DNA from: Acanthococcus lagerstroemiae
Taxonomy: Eukaryota > Arthropoda > Insecta > Hemiptera > Eriococcidae
Direction: 5' to 3'
DNA length: 64,000 nt
Assembly (NCBI GenBank): GCA_031841125.1
Contig: CM063110.1
Span: forward strand, 22,191,626 to 22,255,625
A model generated the notes under the pieces. The model searched no databases, was not told the origin of the DNA, and worked only from the letters and a program-made list of their open reading frames with translations. Positions 39,243 to 50,591 of this stretch are shown in pieces (within the stretch, counting starts at the first letter, position 1; every line of letters starts with the position of its first letter). The position numbers were made by a program, and so were the translations under genes.

Positions 39243-40000
39243 CAGATTTCAGGTCGCTCAAAGCGGTGGCGCGCTGTAGTCGTTTACCTTGTAACCCTGA
39301 TCGAGGGGAATATCTCATTTACAGGCATACGAAGAAATCTCAAAAGATTATGAAAATGAAAGCGTTTATCGAAAAAATGATAGGGACAAAATTTATAGCA
39401 CATGAAATTTTCCTTCCATTGAGACCATTTTCATTTCAATCTGATGAATTTTTCTAAAATATATAGGGTTTCAATAGTTCCCTAAAATTATAGAGGGCGA
39501 CTCTTTCGCGCTGGCAGTCCGAGTAGTCATAGGACATGGTACATCAATAGACAGCATTTAATTAATGTAAATGCGCACCCAGAAAGCCCAGTCAGCAAGG
39601 GTGTTGCAGACATTAACCCTGCAGCGGGTCCACCCTCACCATAGCAAACAAGAACCAAAAACACAAAAAAATTATGATTCTAGGGTAAAGAAAATATTAA
39701 ATAATAACACAGATTCAACAAAATGTAAAACAATGGGGACAAATTCCGGCAAAAAAGCAGATCCATTAAGTTATTTAATTATAATAATTGGTTCACTTGA
39801 ACTAAATGTGCGCACTCTAAGAGAAGAGGAAAACTTAAAACTTAATAGAACTTGAACAAGCATTCGCAGATAAGAAATTAATAATTTTAGGATTATCAGA
39901 AGTGAGAAGAAAAATGGAAAAAATAATCCAATTAAAATCAGGTAATATATTATGTCATACCAACAGCGTGGGTGGCTAGAGGGGGGTAGGCTTTCTTATC

Positions 40001-40080
40001 AAAGTGGCCCCTGTGACACCGCACCCCCGGCCACAGGAACTACCCTTTCGAGTATCGCGTCAGTGACCAGAGGGGCTCAT
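40001..40080 (+). repeat. Patch shared with the 16.8-17.2 kb GC-rich island
   Basis: About 80 bases, GC-rich, matching the minus strand of 17035-17130 at most positions. It fills the place of the missing second half of the LINE endonuclease, so it may be filler DNA at a deletion or a separate small insertion. Confidence 0.6.
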
Positions 40081-40530
40081 TGAAAAAGTGGAAGGAATTG
40101 TAAAAAAACTAAAAAATATCAAAGCACCGGGTAGCGATGGAATTACGGCAGAACTAATAAATTAGGGTGCACCACTAGTAAGAAAGCTGACACGAATATT
40201 TAATGAAATTTTAGAGTCTCAAGAAATGCCGGATTCATGGAAAACATCAGATATTATTTTAATTTACAAGAAAGGTGATCTCCATAAAATTAACAATTAT
40301 AGACATAATATCCTCGAGCTCCATACTGTCAAAAATCTTTTCCAAACTGATAGAAAATAGAATAAAAAGTGCAATTGATCGATATTCAAGAAATCAAGCT
40401 GGCTTTAAGAGGGGCTACTCCACCCTAGACCACTTACAGACGGTAAACATGATCCTGGTAAAATCCAACGGAGTATCGGTTTCCAGTTCACTTTGCATTT
40501 ATCGACTATTCGAAGACTTTTGACTCTCTA

Positions 40531-41484
40531 CCCAGTCTAGCCATAAGTTCTGATACAACTACAAACGTGTATAATGCGTCAAATATTTAATATACGAAAA
40601 AACTACAAAAACCATAAAAAAGAGCATACTTTTTCGAGTCGGAATAGCAAAAAATCATTCAAAATGCCCCCCTTTGCCCGCACACATTTTTTCGTAACCG
40701 TTCTGGCCGCTGGTCAATAGCGGCACGAACACGTTCCAGCGGGAGATTGGCTGCAGCTCTTCGAATACTCGATTTGAGAGCCTCTAAATTGGTGTGAGGC
40801 TTGCTACAAGCAGCCTCTTTAAGTTCCGCCCAGAGTTGATAGTCCAACGAATTCAAGTCTGGACTACCGGAGGGCCAATCCATATGCGCAATGAATTCCG
40901 GAACATTTTCCTGCAGCCAATTTTGCGCCAATCGTGATTTATTAGCCGGTGCTGAATCCTGTTGGAAGATCCAGTGCTCGCCGTGGAATAAGGTATCAGT
41001 CAGAGGTGCTACCACATCCTCCAACATCTGAACATATACTTTTCCATTGGTTTTCACCCCCTGTTGACAAAAATGCACCTTGGTAACACCCTCATATGAT
41101 ACGCCCCACCAAGCCATCACACTGGTGGGGTGATGACCTCGTTGAATGCGTGGGACCTTCTCTTTAGCTTCGTATGAAGATCGAGCATAAACTCGGTCGT
41201 TTTGCCGATTGAATTTTTGTTCAATGGTGAAAATTTTCTCATCCGTGAACAATATTTCTTTGTGACCATTTTTACCGTGCCTCGCTAACAGCGCTTTTGA
41301 TCTTACCCGTCTCGAGTAATGTACAATTCACGTTCATACCGCATTAATTTTCGAACCAACTGGCCATGTATACCTGGTACAGTACCCCTCTCACACCCTG
41401 ATAGTGTTACCGAAGTCGCGCACCTAAAATTCCCTTCTACAGGCGCACACTAACACGTGTATCAGAACTTATGGCTAGACTGGG
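40531..41484 (-). mobile_element. 954-bp mariner-type transposon, DD37D, TA target site
   Basis: Terminal inverted repeats of about 28 bases (CCCAGTCTAGCCATAAGTTC at the left; its complement at the right) are flanked by TA (40529-40530, 41485-41486). The two ends match almost perfectly, pointing to a recent insertion. It carries one transposase gene fragment on the minus strand. A full element of this class is about 1.3 kb, so this copy is shortened. Confidence 0.9.
40659..41330 (-). CDS. Mariner (DD37D, maT-like) transposase, N-terminally truncated
   Basis: The clean frame runs to a TAA-side end at 40659 and includes 197 codons from LFTDEKIFTIEQ; in-frame sequence upstream (RSKALLARHGKNGHKE) extends it to about 41330. 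Catalytic residues: Asp in FTDEK, Asp in FQQDSAPAN and Asp in SPDLNSLDYQLW. Counting gives 37 residues between the second and third Asp, i.e. DD37D, the spacing of maT-type mariners. The enzyme would cut and paste DNA at TA. The helix-turn-helix N-terminus is missing, so it probably cannot bind its own ends. The catalytic part shows no stop, so decay is slight. It lies inside the LINE at 39560-42600. Confidence 0.85.
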
Positions 41485-42609
41485 TAGACCATATCTGTTT
41501 GATTGAGTCACTCGAAAGATGGTCTTAAAACAGACCACCTCACGTCTATAATTAATAACTTATATTCAGGATTAAGCGCAAGAATAAAAACCGATCAAAC
41601 AGGAGAATACTTTGACATCATGAAAAGAGTGAAGCAAGGGGATCCTTTTTATTTCCGACCCTCTTCCCCGTGGCATTAGAAAATATTTCTAACAAAATAG
41701 ACTGGGAAGGGAAAGGATTAAATATAAATGGTGATGTATAAATTGTCTTCAATTCGCTGACGATATTATTCTAAACTCACCCAAATTAGATGAAATTCAA
41801 GAAATGATAAGAGAACTAAACAAAGTCGGAAAAGAGGCAGTACTTCAAATGAATTTGGAGAAAACAAAAATTCTTACCCAAGAAACAAACAAGGATATTT
41901 TCATATACAACCAAAAATTAGAAATAAGACATGAGATAATTTACCTCGATCAAGTAGTCTCTTTCGAAAAAATAAAACACAAAAAGAAATCGACAGGAGA
42001 ATCGCAATTGCATGGAAAAAGTACTGAAATCTTAAATATGTGTTTAAAGGTCCCTTTTCAAACTTTCACAAAAGTCAGATATTTAATATGTGTATAGTAC
42101 CGTCGCTGATTTATGGGTGTCAAATTTGGACTATGACTATAAAAGACGAAAACAAAATTATAAAAAAACAAAACGCAGTTGAAAGATCAATTCTGGGCCT
42201 CAAAAGAACTTAAAGAATTAGGATCATAAAAATCAAACAGAAACTAAAATCTAGCCCCGATGTAGTCTGAACGATAAGAAGACTAAAATGGAAATGGGCA
42301 GGCCATGTGGCTAGAATAAGGGACTCAAAATGGATATACAAATCCACATTCTGGTATTTGAAGCTATTTAAAAGAAAGCTGGGGAAACAATCGATGCTTT
42401 CTTAAAACTTGAGCTTTTCCACCGAATAGCAGCAGGCAACAGGAAGTTGGACAAGCTGCAGGAGGCCTTCGCCCTAAAACATGGGCTTGAGTGTGGGGGA
42501 GGAAGGCTCCCATTCGCCGTGTCACCTTATGATTACAAAACCTAAGAAATATGTTACAAATGTAGGTACACATGTAATCTGTAATACGTAATAAAGGCTA
42601 ATTCGGGCC

Positions 42610-42886
42610 GTCCATCCGTCAGAGAGTGCTATAATCAAGCACTAGTGATAAGGACGAAAACACGAATCTATGCATTTTCCCCATTCATGTGCATACTCAT
42701 TAAAATTGAAATATCTCGAAAAGTAAGACGTTTTTAAAGTATTTACAGAGAAAAGAATTTTTCGAACAAAGAATTTTCTTTCGATTAAGACTATTTTTAT
42801 ACCTAGATTCCAAAATTTTGCTGCACGTGTCAAAAACTTCACGTTTTTGTCGCTGATAAATAGTCGATACTAACGCTGGACGGCCA
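42610..42886. mobile_element. MITE-like element with GGCCGTCCA ends
   Basis: Left 'gggccgtccatccgtcag' and right 'gctggacggccag' are inverted. Size about 275 bp, no ORF, no clear target duplication. Its location directly after the LINE tail suggests it inserted at the LINE's 3' edge. Confidence 0.4.
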
Positions 42887-43696
42887 GAATAATAATTAAT
42901 GTAAATAGAGAATTAAGTTTTTTTCTAATATGAATTCATGATTTTTTACAATTTCTTAAATAATCTGCAAATCATGCGATCTTTGATCACTGGATTCATA
43001 ATCTTACACATCCCTTTGAACTTCCCTCAGATATCTGAGCGAGAAAAATTCTGGTAAAATTTCTTGCATTTTTGTAAATATACATGGGTATGCAGTATGC
43101 AGCACCAGTTCGATACACAGATTCTGATCATGGTAAACATCGTCAAGAATTAGAGACCACAAGAAACATTTGTAAACAAAGTAAATATTTGTCAATTTTT
43201 TTACATTTATACAAGTACTAATTGTACATCAATAAATAAATAATAATAAGTGAATCGTTACAGTACCTAAGTAATATAAAAGAAAATAATAAATTATTTT
43301 GAAAGTGTAAAATGAAAGTTCAAAATCGTCAAAAATCTAATTCGAACTTATCAATAAATGAAAGTTGAGTTACTTTATTCGCGGTCAATTTTTTCCCGCG
43401 AAATCACAAATAAATTAGGTAGGTAGTTCGGCATCGTCTGTCTTCTACAATTACAGGCCAACGCTAAACTTGGCCCAGTGAAATTCGAAAATTGAAAAAT
43501 CTACTGCAGCTGGACGGCGTACGCATTTAGACTAATTTCATCTTCTTTTATTAAGATCCAATCCGAATGCGATCTCTGGATTGAAAGAAGAGTGTGATGA
43601 AGATTCTTTACAGAGACAACTCGATTCACTTTTTGCGAATTCACGTACGCAGGTATTTCAAGAGCATGTCAAGAGACGGGTCTGTTTTCGCGATTT
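42887..43696. other. 3' flank of the minus-strand gene
   Basis: No other gene seen. On the minus strand AATAAA lies at 43547-43552, about 145 bases past the stop codon at 43697, and again at 43374-43379, so this stretch probably includes the 3' UTR. Confidence 0.5.
43547..43552 (-). terminator. Poly(A) signal AATAAA of the minus-strand gene
   Basis: Perfect hexamer at a normal distance from the stop. A second one is at 43374-43379. Confidence 0.5.
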
Positions 43697-46600
43697 TCAC
43701 GAACTCCTCGCTTGTACCAATTTGTTAATTTCATTATAAGTAGAAACCATCGGAGCGTTCTCACTGTTAGCTCGGGTTGTTGTACATTCTGAGTAAAGAA
43801 TATCACATTCTTGGCCATCTTGACCATCTTTCGCCGCTTTCATGTACCGGAAAAATCTTAATATTTCTGGATTGTCAGAAGATGGCTTTCTCAATTCGTT
43901 CAGTTCTCTGAAAAGAGAGAGAAAAAAATAATTATGAAATGAATTAGCAAGCCAACTATGCTGATAACCAAAACGGTTGTCAGGCGTTTTCATATTTTCT
44001 CAACGAATCAAGTAAAAATCGGTTATAATGATGTGATTTTCAAGTCCGGCTAGAGGTAATACGAGTAATTATATTGGTTATAACGATGAAAAACTGAGTT
44101 CCTTTCAACATCGGTATAACCGATGTACATTACTACTGGTTTAATGAGGTTTATTTATTTATTTATTTTTTGCTTATGAATAAAGATTAGAATTTGAGTA
44201 TAAACGGTGCTGATAGATACAGGAAACAAACATTCAAATAATCTTGCAATAAAAATGAGTTTTTCTTGTTCGAGTGCGACATATCTCTAATGCCTAGTGC
44301 AGTGCCCAACATTATGATAGTATAGCGGCAACCGGCAATCCGGTAACCAAGTCATAAAACTGAAAAGAAAATGCTGTTTGTACGGAATGCGTACACGAAT
44401 CATTGATGCATCACTCTAATGACACGACTAACAAAATAAAGTTATGGACGAAGTTTATTTACCCGTCACTCTACCAGGTCAAGGCTAATGCTCTGGGCTG
44501 AAATTACGGGTAGTTTCGAATTTGACACGACAAGAAAATACTGACGGCTAGATGAATGGAAAATTCAAACTTATTACAACTCTTTAAATTACTCCTTATG
44601 ATCGAAGAACGTGTTTCAAAATAAGTAATACGTAGACACGTTTGTACTTGTTTCTCTGCTCTCTAGTGATGACTATGGTGATTTTGAAATCAAATCATGT
44701 TCAGTGTTGGTTATACTCGTAGTTGAATTTTACGAATTATTTCTGTACGTGTACGATGGTCGTTTAGGTGCTTTGCTTATAAGATTGAAATTGAATGATC
44801 AAAACTGAGCAAATTACTTGAAGAATTTGTATACGAAATACGAGTACATTACATTACATTTGTGTGTGAGGTGGCGCTGTATGCGCCGAGTGCTCAGACT
44901 TTGCAGTTCATTGCACTATTCCTCAAGTTGCTGTTTTTAAGGATCAGCTCAGTAGCCTCACTTTTATAGCCAAGGATCGAGGTTTCTTCCTCTTCTCCTC
45001 AGTACCTACAGGAGCCGCTTCTTACCACTCCTATTTCATACCACATGTGTTTTGTGGCCCCATGACCGGTTAGTAGTCCGACGATGAGCCTTGCATGTTT
45101 CCTGTCAAGCCCTAATAGGAACTTGGCATACCTACTGGGGGTGTCCCCTATCAGTGTTTTGCTGACGTTTATGCCACTGACCATCTGCCAGTGCATTTCC
45201 GTCTGCTTACTTATCCAAGCCTTTACTTTGGATTTTATGACGCTGTATGCTACAGGAAGACGCGGCCTGGGTGTTGCCAGTTTCTTTTTTATGCCCTCCT
45301 TCGCTAGCTTGCCAGCGATAGAAATGCGAGTAGGTACTGATACAATAATTGTAGCAGGTAGGTAGGCATGATGTTATCCAAATCTACTTGCAACTAGTAG
45401 GTTAGGTCCGCTGGCATTTCGAAAAGAAATGATTGGAAATTAATGGAAACCCATTCAGTGACAGTGTACCTAATCAGGGACGTACCGAAAAGTTTTTCCT
45501 AGAGGGAGGGGGAAAGTGTGGAAGCCCCAACTGATTCAACTTAAAATAACCAAGTATCAAAGCAAAAAAAAATCTTTGACTTGTTGGATTTTCCCAGCTT
45601 CTGAACTCAAAATTCCTAAACATTAAAGCAAAAAAAAAAAAGCGCTTAACTTGTTGGATTTTCCCAACTTTTCAACTCAAAATTCTCAATTGTTGGATTT
45701 TCTCAACCCAAAATTTCTAAGTATTAAAGCAGGGGAAAAAAAGTGTTATTCACTTTTTCTTCTTCTGTAGTCCAGAGCGCTTTCGGCTGTTATGCCATCA
45801 TCAGTGGAGTACCCTAAATAAGACTTGTCTCTTGTGCTGCATAATAGCAGATAACCAATAGGAGCACGCACGACTAAACAAGTTCACCATACGGCACTAC
45901 TCTCGACTATGACTACAGTATCACAATGATGGCATAACAGCCAAACGCGCTCTGGACTACAGAAGAAGAAAAAGTGAATTGGCACGCCCTACAAGTGGAA
46001 TATTACCAAGTTCACTCACACTACGAAATGTACACTAGAAAAGCTTTTGACTTGTTGGATTTTTCTAACTCTGCTGGAATTTCCCAACTTCGGCTGACTG
46101 AAATGGTAAATTTTTCCAACTGCTAAGTAAAAAATTTCTTGGGGGGGGGGAGCTCTCCCAGCACCTTATCGGAACGTCTCTGTACATAATAGGAAATAAT
46201 ATAGAGAGCAGTGTTCAGTGTTACTTTTCAATATGAATGCATAAGCCGCTTTTTATAAGTGTGGGAACTGAAATTCTGTCGTCGCGGATCCATATAGCTC
46301 CATACATAATTTTAAAACCTCTTGGGGGGCCGTTGTGAGCTGTTTAGCGAGTTCAATGCATCGTAGAAAAAACTATAGTCAAGGAGAGGGGCATCCCTAG
46401 AACATTTTTTACATGTTTTTTTTTTGAAAAATGTAAAATTTTATGGGTTTAGCATACGCTTTGAATATTTTTGAAAACTCAAATTTCTACGTTTTCTAAA
46501 TAATAGAGGTTCAGATGCGAAGGAATCATTTTTATTAAATTCAATTTTTTTGTCTCAACCTTCATCATGAAATCCGAAAGAATAAAATAGCCGCTCCATT

Positions 46601-49600
46601 GGGTGACATTTATCTATTCTTTTATACATTATCTCACTCAGTGTCCATGTTTGAGTGTGAGTGAGCTTGGTAAATTCTTTATGTAGGGTGTGCCAATTCA
46701 CGATTAATTTCTTCCTTTCGTAGTCCAGAGCGCTTTCGGCTGTTATGCCATCTTCAGTGGAGTACCCTACACTTTTGTCTTTGTCGTCCTGTGTTTATAG
46801 TGGTGCGTAGTAACGTATGGTAAAACCTATTTGGTGTGTTCCTATTGGTTGTCTGTGGTTGTGTAATCTGTCCAATCAGTGAGTGTTATTAACTGGAATA
46901 GGTTCTCGCTTTGGAAGTTGGTTGTTCGGTTTATTCGGTAGTTTTGTTTTATTTTTGCCTTTATCATCTCAAATTGTTCCTTTAATTTTCTTTTTGTTGT
47001 GTTGTATTCTGTGCGTGGGATTTTGTATTTTTCTGTCAACTTGTGGTTGTTGTGTCCCTGGTCGTTGCAGTGTTTTCCAAAGAGTGATTTGTCATCCTTT
47101 AGCTTCTGTGATTTTTCATGTTCTCTTATTATAGTTGTAAATTTTCTGTCTGTTTCTCCTATGTAGGTCGTGTTACAGTGTTCGCAGTGCAGTCTGATGT
47201 ATACTCCGTTGCTGTTGTTCCTGTCCTGCGTTTCTGTTTTGTCGTTGCGTATTTGTTTGATCAGAGAGGTGGTCTGTTTCTGATTCCGAGTTTTATGTTG
47301 TATTGGTTGAAGATTTTCTGTATTTTGTATGTATACCTATGTCCCTGTGAATGGTATTGCTCCTGCGTATTTGTCTGTTTTTGTGGTTGTTGGTTATTCT
47401 GTGTCTGTGCTTTTTTATTGTATTAATTTTTTAATTATTCTGTCTACTGTTTGTGGTTCGTATACTGGCAAAATACTACTACTTAAGATAAATGAATGAA
47501 TGAGTTAGTAACGTTGAAATTGCGTCTTCACAGATGAGAGTCAGTGTAGCCAACATTGAAAATAGTCCCTCGATTTTATTATCTTTGGCTTGGCTCTTTT
47601 TCAACCAATCATAAAACAGGAGTTTCAATATTTTTTCGTCGCAGTTAATAGTCAAACTGATATTCTTATCAGAGCGGCAGTATAGTCCGCATATCAAATC
47701 CCGTTTGTTTTGTGACGAGACTCGTGCATTCGCGTATTATTGACTAAAATTAAGAGTTTAAAAAAAAGTGTCTTTCGGCATGGTGATCTTTATGCAACGA
47801 TAGACGTTCATCATCCAAACATAATTACATCTAATTAACGGATTAGTATGTCTTTACCAACTCGGCATACAATTTTTCGCTTTGGAATCTACTAATCGAC
47901 GGAAGAACACTTTTTGTTCGCTATTATCTTTCGGCATGGACCTTTTCATGTGTCCTTCGACATGGCATTCATAATTTTAATTACCATGCCAAAATACAGA
48001 ATCCCCTCACTGTCAGCTGAATCTTACCAAAATGTAATACAGAAAAATTTCAGCCAAAGAAAAAATTTGTACGTACTCATAGTACGGTTACGTTGTAATA
48101 TTTTAAGTATATTGCGTATGACTCGGGACGCAATTACACAATTTTTTCATTTCCGTCTTCGGACGCAATTCGACCATTTATTCGCCTTTTCATCGGACGT
48201 AATTGAACCATCTACCCCCTCTTTCCGTCGGACGCAAATGTGCTAAAATGACGTGTTTGGGATGCAAGTGGACAATTGCGCCCTTAATGACTTCCATCAA
48301 AAAATGTTCAAATATCCCCTACTATCGCCCATGGAAAAAAAAACAACTTGAAATGTCAACATTTTTGTAGAATGACCCATAGACAGTTTTTTTTTGCGTA
48401 AGATTCTAGTTGTTTTCCATTATTTTTAGTCAACTTCTTTCCAATTTTCTTTGTATTATTTTAGAGTCCCCCCCCCCCCGTCAAGTTCTCTGTTTACGGA
48501 TTCGATTTCGAATTATGTTATAATTATCTCAACAATTTTTATCAGGTATGAACGAAAATTTTCAGTGTAGATGGAAGTAGTTTCCTTCCGTTCACATTCT
48601 CCTCCTAATGGACCCTACCATAAGTTTTAATTAATTTTGAAATTTCAGATTTTTACGTTTTGTTACGTGCGCAGAATCCTGTTCTTTTTTAAGATGATAA
48701 CGAATTTCAAGATATTCGACTCACGATGCCTGTTTTTTAAAATAATTTTCTTATCAAAAATGAAAACATGACTTTTTTAGCCAAGTGTCGTAATTTTTCC
48801 TAATATAACAGAGCCTAAAAATAATTTTCTGAAAAGGAGTAGATTGCTTTTTCGTCCTTCTCCCTCCCTCCTTCCTCCGCTTCTATGATTTCTATGCTAT
48901 CATTTGTAGTTGATGGTATAAATCGGTTCAGACCTGTTTCTTGCGTGGCGGGGAAAGGAATTCTTCTCGGTCTTTTAGTTCGGAAACACTCTCGTTTTAC
49001 TTCGGACTATGGGTCATTCTCCAGAAACTGAGAATATTAAAGTAGCATTTTTCGTTAGTGTTTTGTTTCTTTCTTCCGCCATATTTAGTTAATATTTAGT
49101 AAAGAATATTCAACAAGTTTACAAAGCAAGAGCATCAAAGTTTAAGGAGGGAGACGATTTTTATGAATTCTAGCCCCCACCAAAAAGAAGTTCTGGTTGC
49201 GCCCCTCGACCCGTCATTAGTCTGCCATCCAATCTGGACAAAATATGAAAATTCTAAAATATAGGTTTTACCACATTTTGGATTTCCATCAGCCAGAAGA
49301 ACAAGGAGGCTTTAGAAAGAATTTTTCTACAGTGGATCATATTCGTACATTAAATCAAGTCATCGAAAAAACTAACGAGTACGACATGGAAATATACCTC
49401 CTATTCATGGATTTCCGCAGGACATTCGACTCGCTGAAGCACGCGAGCATATGGTCAACGTTAGCGAAACAAGGAATACCTATGAAAATAGTTAGAATCC
49501 TTCAGGAACCATACAAAAATGCTGAGGCGTATGTGGTCCTGGACAAAAAAGGCTCAGTCTTCCCCATTAATAAAGGAGTCAAACAGGGAGACCCCTTATC

Positions 49601-50558
49601 CCCTAATACTTTAACGCAGTATGGCAAAATATTTATCAAAATCTGAAGTGGGAAAAAAGGGGGTTTAAGATCGACGGAAGAATGTTGAGTAACTTGCGAT
49701 TTGCGGACGACCTGGTACTGATAGCCTCAAATTGAGACAAAATGACACATGTGGCCTGGGAACTGAAAAAAGAAAACGAGGCAGTAGGATTGGAAATAAA
49801 CGAATCAAAATCGAAATTAATGACGAGAACAGATAATGAAACAGGTCTAACTATCGGGTACATGAAAATAGAAAAGATAAGAGAATATAAGTATTTAGGG
49901 CAAACACTGTCATTTACAAACAGATTGGGATAAGAACAGGAGATGAGGCAGGGAAATGCGTGGAAAAAATTCTGGGCACTAAAACCTATTTTGAAAAGCA
50001 ACAAGAGCGAGCAAATCAAAAGTAATCGAAATCTGCGTGATGCCAGTACTGACATATGGAGCGCAGACGTGGGCGACAGTAAAAACTCATGTACAAAAAC
50101 TGAAATCAACGCAAAGTTCGATGATACGAAGCACTCTGGGTGTTAGAAAGAAAGATAAAATCCGAAACTCCGAAATCAAACGAAAAAATAAAGATAAGGG
50201 ATATAGGATACACAATGAAGAAATTAAAAACTAAATACGTAAGACGCATAGCGAGGGAAGGTGTAGCAAAATCGAACAAAAAAGTAATCTTTTGGACACC
50301 ATTCGATAAAAAAGAGGAAGAGAGGCAGACCCAAGACCAAATGGAGGGACGAACTTAAGAAAGAATTTGGGTTGTAATGGACTAGCAAGGCACAAGACCG
50401 AGATAAATGGAAGCAGGTAACAAAGGCTTATGCCCACAAATGGGTGGGGTAGTAAGGGGGGCAGCTCTAGCACTAGCCTGTTAGCGGCGGCTTACCCTAG
50501 CTAAAAATAATGTAGTATGTAATATTATAAGGTAAATTAAATTACTACAAAAGCTGTA

Positions 50559-50591
<33 letters not shown>

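Larger units (their letters stand above)
39560..42600 (+). pseudogene. RTE-like LINE, interrupted by a mariner and internally deleted
   Basis: Endonuclease remnants: LNVRTLREEEN (39806), IILGLSEVRRKM (about 39873) and GVGFLIK (about 39983). A 75-bp foreign patch (40003-40077) replaces the rest. Reverse transcriptase follows: KAPGSDGITAELI (40121), SWKTSDIILIYKKGD (40236), NQAGFKRGYSTLDHLQT (40396), FIDYSKTFDS (40498, catalytic Asp region), RVKQGDPF (41625), FADD (41763-41774, catalytic pair) and the C-terminal YGCQIWTM (42112) and LKWKWAGHVAR (42285). Several stops and shifts make it inactive. Skipping the mariner at 40531-41484 with one TA restores the frame across DYSKTFDS|LDHI. The clade is inferred from motif style. 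Confidence 0.8.
45475..46182. mobile_element. 708-bp hAT-type element carrying Penelope fragments
   Basis: Ends CAGGGACGTACCGAAAAG and, reverse-complemented, CAGAGACGTTCCGATAAG. Flanks tacctaat (45467-45474) and tacataat (46183-46190) agree at 7 of 8. The inside has repeated 'cttgttggattttc.caac' phrases (about five) and a 250-bp insert (about 45750-46060) from a Penelope-like element in inverted arrangement. Same family as the MITE at 36191-36400. Confidence 0.8.
46640..47480 (-). mobile_element. Penelope-like element, 5'-truncated, with endonuclease and ribozyme
   Basis: From 47475 downward on the minus strand: a linker piece (VYEPQTVDRIIKKLIQ; YTYKIQKIFNQYNIK in a shifted frame), the GIY-YIG endonuclease domain, a stop at 46842-46844, an untranslated region, a hammerhead motif at 46720-46765 and a tail ending near 46640 ('gtgagtgagcttggtaaatt'). 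The reverse transcriptase is missing. Tails containing hammerheads after the GIY-YIG gene are typical of Penelope-like elements. The copy lies in the intron of the minus-strand gene. Confidence 0.75.

Noticed and set aside
45925..45960. Third hammerhead copy as functional
   Set aside because: The CUGA part reads ACAA and GAAA reads AAAC, so the core is destroyed.
49636..50109. 157-codon minus-strand frame
   Set aside because: Shadow of the plus-strand LINE reverse transcriptase, whose motifs are on the other strand.
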